Source of the DNA: Trifolium pratense
Taxonomy: Eukaryota; Streptophyta; Magnoliopsida; Fabales; Fabaceae
NCBI RefSeq assembly: GCF_020283565.1
Contig: NC_060063.1
Span: 5,230,563 to 5,294,562, forward strand
DNA: 64,000 bases
Direction: 5' to 3'
Position 1 is the first letter of the stretch. The number at the start of each line of letters is the position of its first letter. Below are positions 11,960 to 20,664 of the stretch, piece by piece. The notes below the pieces were generated by a model. The model did no database searches. It was not told the origin of the DNA and worked only from the letters and a program-made list of their open reading frames with translations. Position numbers and translations under genes: made by a program.

Positions 11960-14900
11960 TAACTCTTCAGATAGGCAAATCCCAAGTTTGCCTCGCAATT
12001 TTTCAAATTGGACCGCATCTAGAGCCTTAGTAAAAATATCAGCCAGTTGTTCTTCAGTGGCAATATGCTCAAGAGTTATAATACCTTCTTCAACAAGATC
12101 TCTGATGAAATGGTGCCTAATATCAATATGCTTCGTCCTGCTATGTTGGATAGGATTCTTTGAAATATTGATGGCACTAAGATTGTCACAGTACAATGCC
12201 ATAGCATCTTGTACCACATTGTACTCCAGCAACATTTGTTTCATCCATAATAGTTGGGAGCAGCTACTACCAGCAGCTATGTACTCAGCTTCAGCTGTAG
12301 ATAAAGACACACAGTTCTGTTTCTTGCTGAACCAAGATATTAGATTGTTGCCTAAAAAGAAACAAGCTCCTGAGGTGCCTTTTCTATCATCTGCACAACC
12401 TGCCCAATCAGCATCACAATACCCCTCTAGCATAGACTTGTTCTTGTAGACCCACTTGGTACCAATCACATTAGTAGTTTCTGGTCTAGGAACTAAGTCC
12501 CAAACTTCATTCTTCTTGAACTGATTTAGCTCTTCTTGCATAGCATTTATCCAAAACTCATCAGTGAGGGCTTCCATCACATTTTTGGGTTCAAACTTAG
12601 AAACAAAACAAGCATTAGGAACTAAGTCAAGTGTCCTTCTAGTAGTAATTCCATGATTAGGATTACCAATAATCAGATCTGTAGGATGATTCTTTTGAGT
12701 ACGAATGGATGACCCTTTCTTTGAAGTAGAAAAGATTGGTTCAGGTGTAGTAATCTCTGTATCATTCTTGAATTCCTCAATAGTTTCAGAATCTATACTA
12801 CCTGGGATAGATGCTGTAGCATCTTCTGTATCATCTTTCACAACTTCACTTGAAATATCATCTATTACTACATTTATAGATTCCATCATGGTTTTGGTTC
12901 TGTAGTTATATACTCTGTAGGCTCTGCTATTTGTTGAGTATCCCAAGAATATGTCTTCATCACTTTTAGGATCCATTTTAGTTCTTGGTTCTCTATCAGA
13001 CAAGATATAACATTTACTTCCAAACACATGAAAGTACTTAACAGTAGGTTTTCTACCTTTCCACAATTCATACAGAGTAGATGTAGTTCCAGATCTCAAG
13101 GTGGCACGATTATGAATATGACAAGCAGTGTTCATAGCTTCTGCCCAAAAACCATGAGAGAGTTTCTTTGCATGTAACATTACTCTTGCAGACTCTTGTA
13201 TAATTCTATTCTTTCTTTCTACTACACCATTTTGTTGTGGTGTAATGAGAGATGAAAATTCATGGATGATGCCTTCAGAGGCATAAAAGTCAGAGAATCT
13301 AGAGTTTTCAAACTCCTTTCCATGATCACTTCTGATCCTTAACACAACATTGTTTTTCTCTCTTTGAAGTAGAATACATAGATCTTTGAATACGTCAAAG
13401 GTCTCTGATTTCTTTCCAATAAAATTTATCCAGGTATATCTAGAGAAATCATTTACAACAACATAGGCATACCTTTTTCCTCCTAAGCTTTCAGTTTGCA
13501 TAGGTTCCATCAAATCCATGTGTAGAAGCTCAAGAACTCTGGTAGTGGTAAGATGCTGCAGCTTTGGATGTGGCTTCTTGGTTTGTTTTCCAATTTGACA
13601 TTCACCACAAATGCTTCCTTCTTCGATCTTGAGATTTGGCAAGCCCTTGATGGCTTCTTCAGGTATAGCTTTCTTCATGCTTCTTAGGTTTAGATGACAA
13701 GGTTTTTGGTGCCACAATTTTATTTCATCTTCTTTCGTGATTAAGCATGTCGACACATTTGCCTCTTCTTGTGGAACCCATAAGTAGCAGTTGTCTTTTG
13801 ATCTGACGCCCCTCATCAAAATTTCACCCTCATCATTTGTAACCAAACATTCAGACTTGGTGAAGTTTACCTTCATCCCTTGGTCGCATAATTGACTGAT
13901 GCTTATTAAATTTGCAGTCAATCCTTTTACTAACAACACATTGCTTAGTTTAGGCAAGCTATTACTGTTGAGCTCCCCTATACCAACAATTTCTCCTTTA
14001 GTACCATTACCACAAGTTACAAAACTAGTTGAGTAAGACTTTAAATCAACAAGAAATTTTTCAATTCCGGTCATGTGTCTTGAACAACCACTATCAAAAT
14101 ACCAGTCTTCCCTTGATGAAGCTCTAAGTGATGTGTGAGCAATCAGAGCAGTAATCTTCTTCTCAAGTTGAGTATCATCACTGGTCTTCACATTCTTACC
14201 TTTAGGTTTCCATTCTTGTTGAGTGGAGGCAGTTGTGGAAACTGGTTTAGGCTGATGATGCCTGTTAGGGTATCCAAACAATTTGTAACAAAAAGGTCTT
14301 ATATGCCCTTTTCTGCCACAGTAGTGACATATCCAAGAGTGATGTTTTCTTTTGTTCTTTGACAAGGGATGCTGCTTATGATGTTGTAGCATCTGTTGAG
14401 GCATCTTTCGCTTATGAGTTTCTTTTGGATGCATGTACGTGAGATCTGGGCTGTAACCTTTGTGTTTGTTGACATTCTCATAACTAAGCCCAATATGTTT
14501 AGGCTTTAGAACATTTTTCTCTAAGATTTCTTCTAGTTGACCATCAGCTTTATGAAGTTTATCAAGATGATCATCATCTTTATACAACATGTCAGAGAAT
14601 TTTCTCAAACGCCAAATGTCAGCATTTAATTTTTCAATGACTTCCTTAGCTTCATCAAGATCAGAGGATAGATAATTTACCTTCTTCTGGAGCTCATCCA
14701 TCTTTGATATATTTTCAACTTTTTCTGCCTTCAATTGATTGATGGTTACCTTTTGTTTCTCAATGACTTTGCATATTTCTCCACTCTTGAGGCAGAGTTC
14801 TCTGTAAGATTCAGCAAGTTCTTCGTAGGTTACCTCTCCATCACAAGATTCTGTATCAGATGTAATAGTACCTGTTAAGACTGAGATATGTTTGGCAGTC

Positions 14901-15943
14901 ACAGATGCTGTATCATCTTCTGAGTCATCATCATCAGACCAACTGACAGTTAGTCCTTTCTTCGTTCTTTTCTGATATGTTGGACATTCAGGTCTGATGT
15001 GACCATATCCCTCGCATTCGTGACATTGAATATTCTTGTTTAAGCTTGACCTTTCATCACTCTTAGGTTTTCCTTGATTCACAATGTTGCGCATAGTGCC
15101 TGGAGCATCATTCTTAGAATTTGGTCTGGGTCTTTTGTCCATTTGTTTTAGAACTTTGTTGAACTGTTTTCCCAGCAACTCCATAGCTTCAGAGATACTT
15201 TCATTAGATTCTTCATCCTCTTCTAGATCTTCTTCATCATTTTTGGATGAAAAAGCAATGCTCTTATTTTTCTTTTCACTTCTTCCATTTACAACACTTT
15301 CATAAGTTTGGAGTGATCCAACCAGTTCATCCAGCTTCATCTGAGATATGTTTTTGGCTTCTTCCATAGCTGTGACTTTCATATCAAATTTCTTTGGAAG
15401 TGATCTAAGCATTTTTCTTACTAACTTTTCTTCGGGAATTTTCTCCCCCAAAGCATCAAATTGATTATCATAGTCTAGAATAGTCATATGAAAATCTTGA
15501 ATTGTTTCCTCCTCCTTCATACGTAAATTTTCAAACTGAGTAGTAAGAATCTGTAATTTAGACATTTTTACCTGAGGAGTACCTTCATGAACAGTTTCAA
15601 GAATCTTCCAAGCTTCCTTTGCTGAGACACATTTTTTGATTAGTTTGAAGATGTGTTTGTCTACCCCATTGTATAATGCATATAATGCTTTTGAGTTTCC
15701 CAAAGCAAGCTCATCCTCTTCTTTAGACCAGTCCTCCTCAGCTTTTAGTTCAAGTGTTGGCTTTCCATCCTTGTCCATGACCACAGGGGGGTCCCATCCT
15801 TTCAGAACAGCCTTCCATGTTTTGCTATCCATAGATTTTAGGAAAGCAATCATGCGTGATTTCCAATAATCATAGTTGGAGACACCAACTAGAAGCGGTG
15901 GTCTGCTTACAAGCCCTCCTTCCTTTTCAATGTTGCCAGACAT
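11957..15943 (-). CDS. Copia gag-pol polyprotein with in-frame RT deletion
   Basis: The product is 1,328 residues. Gag occupies about 1-300, with a zinc knuckle CHECEGYGHIRPEC at 307-320. A long coiled-coil stretch lies at about 370-480 and a second knuckle CHYCGRKGHIRPFC at 539-552. The aspartic protease motif WYFDSGCSRHMTG has its Asp at about 617. The GAG-pre-integrase zinc region (LWHQKPCHLN..CGECQIGK) lies at about 743-785. Integrase catalytic residues are D810, D873 and E909. RT begins normally (NVIGTKWVYKNK, about 1158-1169), then jumps directly to the end of RT/RNase H (GYCDADWAG, about 1174). The YVDD core is therefore gone. RNase H is complete (STAEAEYIAAG, YCDNLSAI, RTKHIDIRHHFIRD). 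The frame stays open across the deletion. The start ATG lies 52 nt from the 5' LTR, just after the primer site. Confidence 0.93.
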   Translation of the reverse strand: MSGNIEKEGGLVSRPPLLVGVSNYDYWKSRMIAFLKSMDSKTWKAVLKGWDPPVVMDKDGKPTLELKAEEDWSKEEDELALGNSKALYALYNGVDKHIFKLIKKCVSAKEAWKILETVHEGTPQVKMSKLQILTTQFENLRMKEEETIQDFHMTILDYDNQFDALGEKIPEEKLVRKMLRSLPKKFDMKVTAMEEAKNISQMKLDELVGSLQTYESVVNGRSEKKNKSIAFSSKNDEEDLEEDEESNESISEAMELLGKQFNKVLKQMDKRPRPNSKNDAPGTMRNIVNQGKPKSDERSSLNKNIQCHECEGYGHIRPECPTYQKRTKKGLTVSWSDDDDSEDDTASVTAKHISVLTGTITSDTESCDGEVTYEELAESYRELCLKSGEICKVIEKQKVTINQLKAEKVENISKMDELQKKVNYLSSDLDEAKEVIEKLNADIWRLRKFSDMLYKDDDHLDKLHKADGQLEEILEKNVLKPKHIGLSYENVNKHKGYSPDLTYMHPKETHKRKMPQQMLQHHKQHPLSKNKRKHHSWICHYCGRKGHIRPFCYKLFGYPNRHHQPKPVSTTASTQQEWKPKGKNVKTSDDTQLEKKITALIAHTSLRASSREDWYFDSGCSRHMTGIEKFLVDLKSYSTSFVTCGNGTKGEIVGIGELNSNSLPKLSNVLLVKGLTANLISISQLCDQGMKVNFTKSECLVTNDEGEILMRGVRSKDNCYLWVPQEEANVSTCLITKEDEIKLWHQKPCHLNLRSMKKAIPEEAIKGLPNLKIEEGSICGECQIGKQTKKPHPKLQHLTTTRVLELLHMDLMEPMQTESLGGKRYAYVVVNDFSRYTWINFIGKKSETFDVFKDLCILLQREKNNVVLRIRSDHGKEFENSRFSDFYASEGIIHEFSSLITPQQNGVVERKNRIIQESARVMLHAKKLSHGFWAEAMNTACHIHNRATLRSGTTSTLYELWKGRKPTVKYFHVFGSKCYILSDREPRTKMDPKSDEDIFLGYSTNSRAYRVYNYRTKTMMESINVVIDDISSEVVKDDTEDATASIPGSIDSETIEEFKNDTEITTPEPIFSTSKKGSSIRTQKNHPTDLIIGNPNHGITTRRTLDLVPNACFVSKFEPKNVMEALTDEFWINAMQEELNQFKKNEVWDLVPRPETTNVIGTKWVYKNKSMLEGYCDADWAGCADDRKGTSGACFFLGNNLISWFSKKQNCVSLSTAEAEYIAAGSSCSQLLWMKQMLLEYNVVQDAMALYCDNLSAINISKNPIQHSRTKHIDIRHHFIRDLVEEGIITLEHIATEEQLADIFTKALDAVQFEKLRGKLGICLSEEL

Positions 15944-15981
15944 TTTCCCTGGAGCTCACCCTATAACCAGAAAGGGTGCCT

Positions 15982-15993
15982 GCTCTGATGCCA
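15982..15993 (-). other. Primer-binding site (initiator-Met-tRNA type)
   Basis: The minus-strand sequence TGGCATCAGAGC lies two bases inside the 5' LTR. It matches the usual plant TGGTATCAGAGC site with one mismatch. Confidence 0.85.
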
Positions 15994-15995
15994 AT

Positions 15996-16991
15996 TGAAA
16001 TCTGGCACGCAGTGAACACAATGCTGCACAAGATGCTATAGCACACGTTGCAGCAAGACAGTCGCAGAACACAGTAAATAAATAAATAAATTGCAGAACA
16101 ATAAATAACGCAGATAATTGTTAACCCAGTTCAGTGCAACGTCACCTACTCTGGGGGATACCAATCCAGGAATGAATCCACTATAATAGCTCTAGTTCAA
16201 AGCCCTCGACCAACACCCGGTACTTGACTTATCACCTAGACACTACCCGTGCAATCCTACCTAAGAACCTCTTAGATAATGAGACCCCGTCCCAAATTCC
16301 CTCTAACAACACGTACCATGTTGCTGTCAATAATAATAATCAAGATGGAGACACTCTCCTAGAAACTAGACCACACTCTTGCTTAAAAGCTTATGAGTGA
16401 ATCACACACACTAACTCCGTGCTTAAAAGCTTAGGAGCAGCTTACAATTAACAACCAAAACACAGTCCTAAACTTGCATCAAATTGACACAAGAAAGGCT
16501 GACAAAAGACACAAACTCTAAACCCTAAAAACTCACACTTTGTAAAGAACACGGTTTAGAATACATGAGAATAATAGCTTGAGGCTTCACATATTTATAG
16601 TCTTCAATTGTCTTGATGTCCAAGTTAGGTCTTCAGACTTGTACAGCTGTGAGAATTGCGGCCCAACCCTAAATTAATTTCAGAAATATAATTTGTTTGT
16701 TTCATGTTGTACCAAACAAAAAAAAAAACGCCAAAAATATAATATAATTATATTTTTGTTTTAAATCACTTTCCTTTGACCGACTTCAATAAAACTTGCT
16801 GAGTAAGTCTCGTCTTGCATATATACACGTGCTGGAATTAATATTTGAAGCAAATCTTGAACGAGATTGACAGAAAAAATTCTGCACTTAAAACAGAGCA
16901 TCAGGATGCTGTACGAGGATGCTGCAGCATCTTTGTCCAGCATCTGGCAAAGTTGGCTTTTACAAAATGTAGCCAAACACAAAACCCAACA
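15996..16991 (-). repeat. 5' LTR of the Copia/Sirevirus element
   Basis: It is 996 bp and is the partner of 8868-9859. The minus-strand TATA box is at about 16600-16591. It supplies the promoter for gag-pol. It ends in TGTTGGG on the element's strand next to ATCCG. Confidence 0.95.
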
Positions 16992-16996
16992 ATCCG
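16992..16996. repeat. Target-site duplication ATCCG (right copy)
   Basis: Identical to 8863-8867. Removing the element and one copy restores an unbroken codon frame in the antisense gene. Confidence 0.95.
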
Positions 16997-17092
16997 CCAC
17001 CCATGAATGGTCGACTCGGACGCGAACCGAAGAAGACGGCTGTGGACCTAAAGGCGAGGCTTGTCGTGGAGATCCTTCAGCCATTCAAGAAC

Positions 17093-17536
17093 CTGAAAAA
17101 GCAGAGGAAGGAAAAGTGAATTCGACATTCAAATCCACCCTTCCACCGCCAAATCAAGTGAAAGGGCGAGGATCTCGACAAAAAACTTAGAAAAGTTACG
17201 CGAAGCAACTAAAGAAGGAACAAGGCTATCCCTTTGAACATCAAATTCATGAAACATCCGAGCACGAAACGCGTAAGATGCTCGACGTTGTTCTTAAGTA
17301 GAAACCCAAAAGGCAACGGGTAAAATAGCGAATTTTCGCTTTCAAAACGCGTAAAAATCCTTGTTCAAGGGGGAAAGGATGCTAATCACCACCTATAACC
17401 CTCAAAAACTACACATACATCAAAGCACATAAAGGATACACTACACACTACACAGACTACCTACTACACGAACTACGTCCTACTTAATCAAACATTAAAG
17501 CAAAATCCAAAAGAAAATGAAGGATAAAGCACTTAC
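17093..17536 (-). other. Predicted 5'-UTR intron of the antisense gene
   Basis: On the minus strand a strong donor (CCAA/GTAAGTGC at 17536) and a pyrimidine-rich acceptor (TTTTTCAG at 17093) bracket 444 bp. The acceptor lies eight bases before the ATG at 17084. This is a prediction from consensus only. Confidence 0.55.
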
Positions 17537-17682
17537 TTGGTTAATAGGAACGAAGAAGAGCGTCTGTGTCTGTTGAGTAGTAAAAGAAGAAGCTTGAGTC
17601 ACCAGAAAGATTGAAGCTAAAGAACAAGAACGAGCGGAATAGCAAGAAACTGTAAAGTTTTGAAAGAAACTACCACTCTCCG

Positions 17683-17690
17683 ATATATAG
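17683..17690 (-). promoter_or_regulatory. Antisense TATA box (aORF1)
   Basis: CTATATAT on the minus strand lies about 150 bp upstream of the predicted donor site, leaving room for a short leader exon. It would drive transcription opposite to the retrotransposon's own genes. Confidence 0.5.
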
Positions 17691-18324
17691 GCGAACGCAC
17701 TTGTACGAGAAAATCTGCGCCACCCTCCATCTGAACCGTTGCCTTAATCCAACGAACCGGATTAATAGCAAACGGACGCCCCAGATTTAATCTCAAGAAG
17801 AATGAAAAGGCGCGAAGATCCAACGGTTTTCAATAACCTCGAGATTCAAAGCGAAGCCACTCGAGTACTATTTAGGTAGCCTTTACACGTGGCAAGAGAA
17901 AGCGAAGCGACTCGTCCTTTCAAGTCACATCCCTCTGCTCGCTTAAATCTCGCAGAACCCAAGACGCCACGTCCCGAGAAAATCGCAGCCTAAAAGGGAA
18001 ATACAAGATCCTCGGGATTTAATCCCCTTATTTTCGCTAAAAATACGGGGAAGGCCACAAATACCAAATTAGAGCATCGTGTTCTTCGACAAGCTCGTAA
18101 AACAGGGAACATGCTCGAAAAAGGTATGACTTTCACTCGTAAAAATCCGCTCGGAATCGATGATAAGCTCGGTTCGTTCGGAAAATGCATAGCAATACGA
18201 AATTAAGAGCATAAATAAAGCACGACTGCAAAATAAAAACACACTCGAAACACATAAAACTCGACGTTCTTTATTGATAAAAGGCCAATACAAAGGAAAG
18301 AAAAATTACAAAGGATCCGAGCAT

Positions 18325-18654
18325 CTAATCCTCATGCTCGGAATCCGAATCAATCTTCAACACCTCCGCTGGCTTCATCTTGGATTCTACCGTCGCCTGA
18401 GACTCCCCTTCGTCGGAAGAGAGGAACAGGGGGTAGAAATCTGGAGACTTATAAGCCTTCAGAAACTCCGCATAATCTTCATCCGTCCCGTCGGAACCTG
18501 ACGTGTCGGAGGTTTCTGAGGAGAGGGTTATCACCTTGGCCTCTCTTGCCTTCTGGGAACGAGTCACCACAGCGGTAGACGCTTCCTCTTTCTTCTTCCC
18601 CCTCTGGGACTTGAAGCTCTCGACGGCCACCTTCTTGGAATTCTTCTTATCCAT
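18325..18654 (-). CDS. Second small antisense ORF of the gypsy element
   Basis: The product is 109 residues, strongly charged and low-complexity. It has a basic Lys/Arg-rich N-terminus (MDKKNSKKVAVESFKSQRGK), a Ser/Thr/Asp-rich middle (SSETSDTSGSDGTDEDY) and an acidic end (DSDSEHED). I recognise no domain. It lies on the same strand as the large antisense gene and upstream of its promoter. A TATAAATACT word is 47 bases upstream of the ATG. Nuclear or chromatin association would be speculation from composition alone. Confidence 0.5.
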   Translation of the reverse strand: MDKKNSKKVAVESFKSQRGKKKEEASTAVVTRSQKAREAKVITLSSETSDTSGSDGTDEDYAEFLKAYKSPDFYPLFLSSDEGESQATVESKMKPAEVLKIDSDSEHED

Positions 18655-18700
18655 CGCTGATACTCAAAGCACAATTATGAAAGGCAAAAGAAAAGCAGCG

Positions 18701-18710
18701 AGTATTTATA
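18701..18710 (-). promoter_or_regulatory. TATA box of the second antisense ORF
   Basis: TATAAATACT on the minus strand, 47 bases upstream of the ATG at 18654. Confidence 0.5.
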
Positions 18711-18998
18711 AGGAAATTTGCCACGCAAAAAGCCCAACATCGTGCTTAACGGCCCATAAATGCAAGAGGCGGCTACTGGTACCTAGGGTTGACCACTTGG
18801 AAAAAACGCTTCCCCTTTTCCAAGGCTTGACTTTGACCAAAGGGGATCACGAAAATTCAAGGAAGAAAGACACGGCGGGCCATCTCGAAATAGTTATGTT
18901 CGACAAAACCGAAAGATCTCCTAAAAAGCACGAGATGAATCGTTCAAGCTTCAAAAGTTATTATCCTCATCAACGAGCATAACAACTTGGGGGGCTCC

Positions 18999-19446
18999 TG
19001 TTCTGGGCCGAGCATATATGCTCGAGCATTAGAGGATGTCGAACAAATACGTCCCGAGCAAGCCTACCATGAAGAGCCCGCGAGATTTGCTCGACTCTCC
19101 AACGGTCTGATACTTTCACGTATCGTAACGGCCGTTAACCGGAATGATGGGCATTTACTGCACATCAAGGCTCCCAAGCCGTTTTCCGGTAGCCACTTGA
19201 TGACCATTAATGCCATCAAGGGACTTGGCCCTGCGCTGGGGGCTATATATATGTGACTCCACTTCATTCACAAGGTACGCATATTTTTAGCAAAGAAAAC
19301 CTACTCACACACAAACTGACTTGAGCGTCGGAGTGCCTGCAGGTACACAACCCCCCTCCGCTCCAACAGGGGTTTCAACCACCTTCAACGCTTTCAACCA
19401 CCTTCAACGCCGGTGCAGTCGCATTCTCCTGGTCAACACGATCAGT
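18999..19446 (+). repeat. 3' LTR of the Tat-type gypsy element
   Basis: It starts TGTTCTGGGCCGAGC directly after a polypurine tract (18987-18998). A TATA box (GGCTATATATATG) lies near 19240. The U5-like part has TGACTTGAGCGTCGGAGTGC, a word typical of Tat-lineage LTRs, and a duplicated 'tttcaaccaccttcaacg'. Its partner LTR is missing, so the right end is an estimate. Confidence 0.7.
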
Positions 19447-19651
19447 AATCCATATTGTTCCAATAATTAACAGCATCAATGGACAAGCCACTATCATCAG
19501 CACCAATTATTTGGAGGTCTTGAATATTCAAAATAAGTTTATAAATAAAAAATTTATAAAAGATTATCCCCTATTTAAATTACAAATCATATAAAAGATA
19601 CATAAATATTTAATTAAGAATTAAAGTGAGTATAAGATTGAATTTTAATTT

Positions 19652-20659
19652 TGAAATTCTGGTATCACTAGAATGATGTTGCCTAAGATGTCCCAACAAC
19701 TACTTTATGATTAACGTTGTTTCTATTGTTGGCACATCTTATATAACATATAAAAAACTGACAGAAAATAAATAAATGACACAAGTAATTGTTAACCCAG
19801 TTCAGCCAACTGCCTACTCTGGGGGATACCAATCCAGGAAGGAAATCCACTAATAGCTCTAGTTACTAAGACCTCCAGCAAACCCTAGGATTTACGCCTT
19901 AAACTAAGACCTCCAGCAAACCCCTGGTTTACGCCTTATAACCTCGACACTACTCATGCAACTTCTGCCTAGGAACTCCTAGACATGAGATCCCATCTCA
20001 CTTCCACTCACACAACACAACCTGTGTTGATTATACAATGTTGGGAAAGATGTGGCGACAACTTGCCAAGACAATACTTCACTTTTGCTTAAAAGCTTCA
20101 AGTGAATCACACACGGTAAACTCCGTACTTCAAAGCTTAGGAGTAACCTTAAACTAATAAACTTACTTCTTAGCTCGTGTTATAGAATCCACAAGCAAGA
20201 ATTACAATCAAATAATAAAAGACTCAACAAAGACTCAATATGTGTAACTTATATTTTTCAATGAGATACATAGTCTTGAGCTTGGTCTTCGTATATATAA
20301 TGATCTAGCACGCTCCTCTTTCTTCACAAATGCTCAGACGCTCCTTGAGAATCATAAAGGATGATCTGATACTTTTTCAATCTTCATTAAGGATATATCA
20401 AGACTTTCCAAAAGTGTTTAAAGGACTTTATATGATAGGATAAGTCATCCAGCTATTCCATTAAGTTTGTCTTATCCTTAAAGCTCCTGATCAGATCAAA
20501 TCTCCATTGAGCGTGCTCTTTAAGTGGATTTCCATAAATAGCAGATGCTCTCATAAATGCGCGAGATTTCCTTGAATAGATATGATGTTGTAACATGTTT
20601 TCCAACATCTTGTTAGTATATTTGTTTTAGCAAAATTAAGCCAATTCAAATATCCAACA
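19652..20659 (-). mobile_element. Solo LTR of a Copia/Sirevirus-related family
   Basis: This 1,008-bp LTR starts TGAAATTCTGG and ends ATCCAACA on the plus strand. It is flanked by a perfect 5-bp duplication AATTT (19647-19651 and 20660-20664). It shares diagnostic blocks with the LTR at 8868, such as the stretch from 'gttaacccagttcag' to 'ctctgggggataccaatcc' and the 'gcttaaaagctt' words, but is clearly diverged. No internal region is present, so it arose by LTR-LTR recombination. Confidence 0.92.
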
Positions 20660-20664
20660 AATTT

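Larger units (their letters stand above)
8868..16991 (-). mobile_element. Ty1/copia Sirevirus-type (SIRE1-like) retrotransposon, RT-deleted
   Basis: The element is 8,124 bp in minus orientation. LTRs are 992 bp (8868-9859) and 996 bp (15996-16991). They differ only by one extra TAA unit and one extra A, as far as I can read. The flanking 5-bp duplication ATCCG is perfect. The order on the minus strand is 5' LTR, initiator-Met-tRNA-type primer site (15993-15982), gag-pol (15943-11957), in-frame env-like ORF (11950-11009), long 3' region with several GGGGGAG purine tracts, main polypurine tract (9874-9860), 3' LTR. The RT core is missing, so this copy needs enzyme from elsewhere. It was inserted into an antisense gene of a Tat-type gypsy element. 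Confidence 0.95.
6912..17092 (-). pseudogene. Antisense gene of the gypsy element (gypsy-type 'transposase 28'-like), split by Copia
   Basis: Read on the minus strand, the coding segments are 17084-16992 (31 codons from ATG to ..HSWVAD), 8862-7965 and 7849-6912. The first join is exact once the Copia element and one 5-bp target copy are removed: codon phase is preserved (HSWVAD to EPRETES). The second join is a predicted 115-bp intron (7964-7850, GTAC..GCGCAG). Together they give 643 codons in one frame, broken only by TGA at 8409-8407 and TAG at 7223-7221. The N-terminal half (IPMYEIAFKHLGLRLPFS, LAPSQLHPNSLAFIRAFE) resembles the putative gypsy-type transposon domain annotated as Transposase_28 (PF04195). 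The C-terminal half is a charged coiled coil. Function is unknown. It is now dead through insertion and stops. Confidence 0.7.
5770..19446 (+). mobile_element. Tat-type Ty3/gypsy element, 5'-truncated, interrupted by Copia
   Basis: This is the 3' half of a Ty3/gypsy element on the plus strand. It comprises an integrase C-terminal remnant (5770-6270), a long region holding two antisense genes (aORF1 on 6912-8862 plus 16992-17092, aORF2 on 18325-18654), a polypurine tract (TTGGGGGGCTCC, 18987-18998) and a 3' LTR starting TGTTCTGGG at 18999. Antisense ORFs between pol and the 3' LTR are known in the plant Tat lineage, which supports the assignment. The 5' LTR, gag, protease, RT and most of the integrase are missing. 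An 8.1 kb Copia element (8868-16991) sits in aORF1. The right end is approximate. Confidence 0.75.

Noticed and set aside
11988..12905. Plus-strand frames within the Copia element
   Set aside because: Antisense shadows of the gag-pol frame with no recognisable domain.
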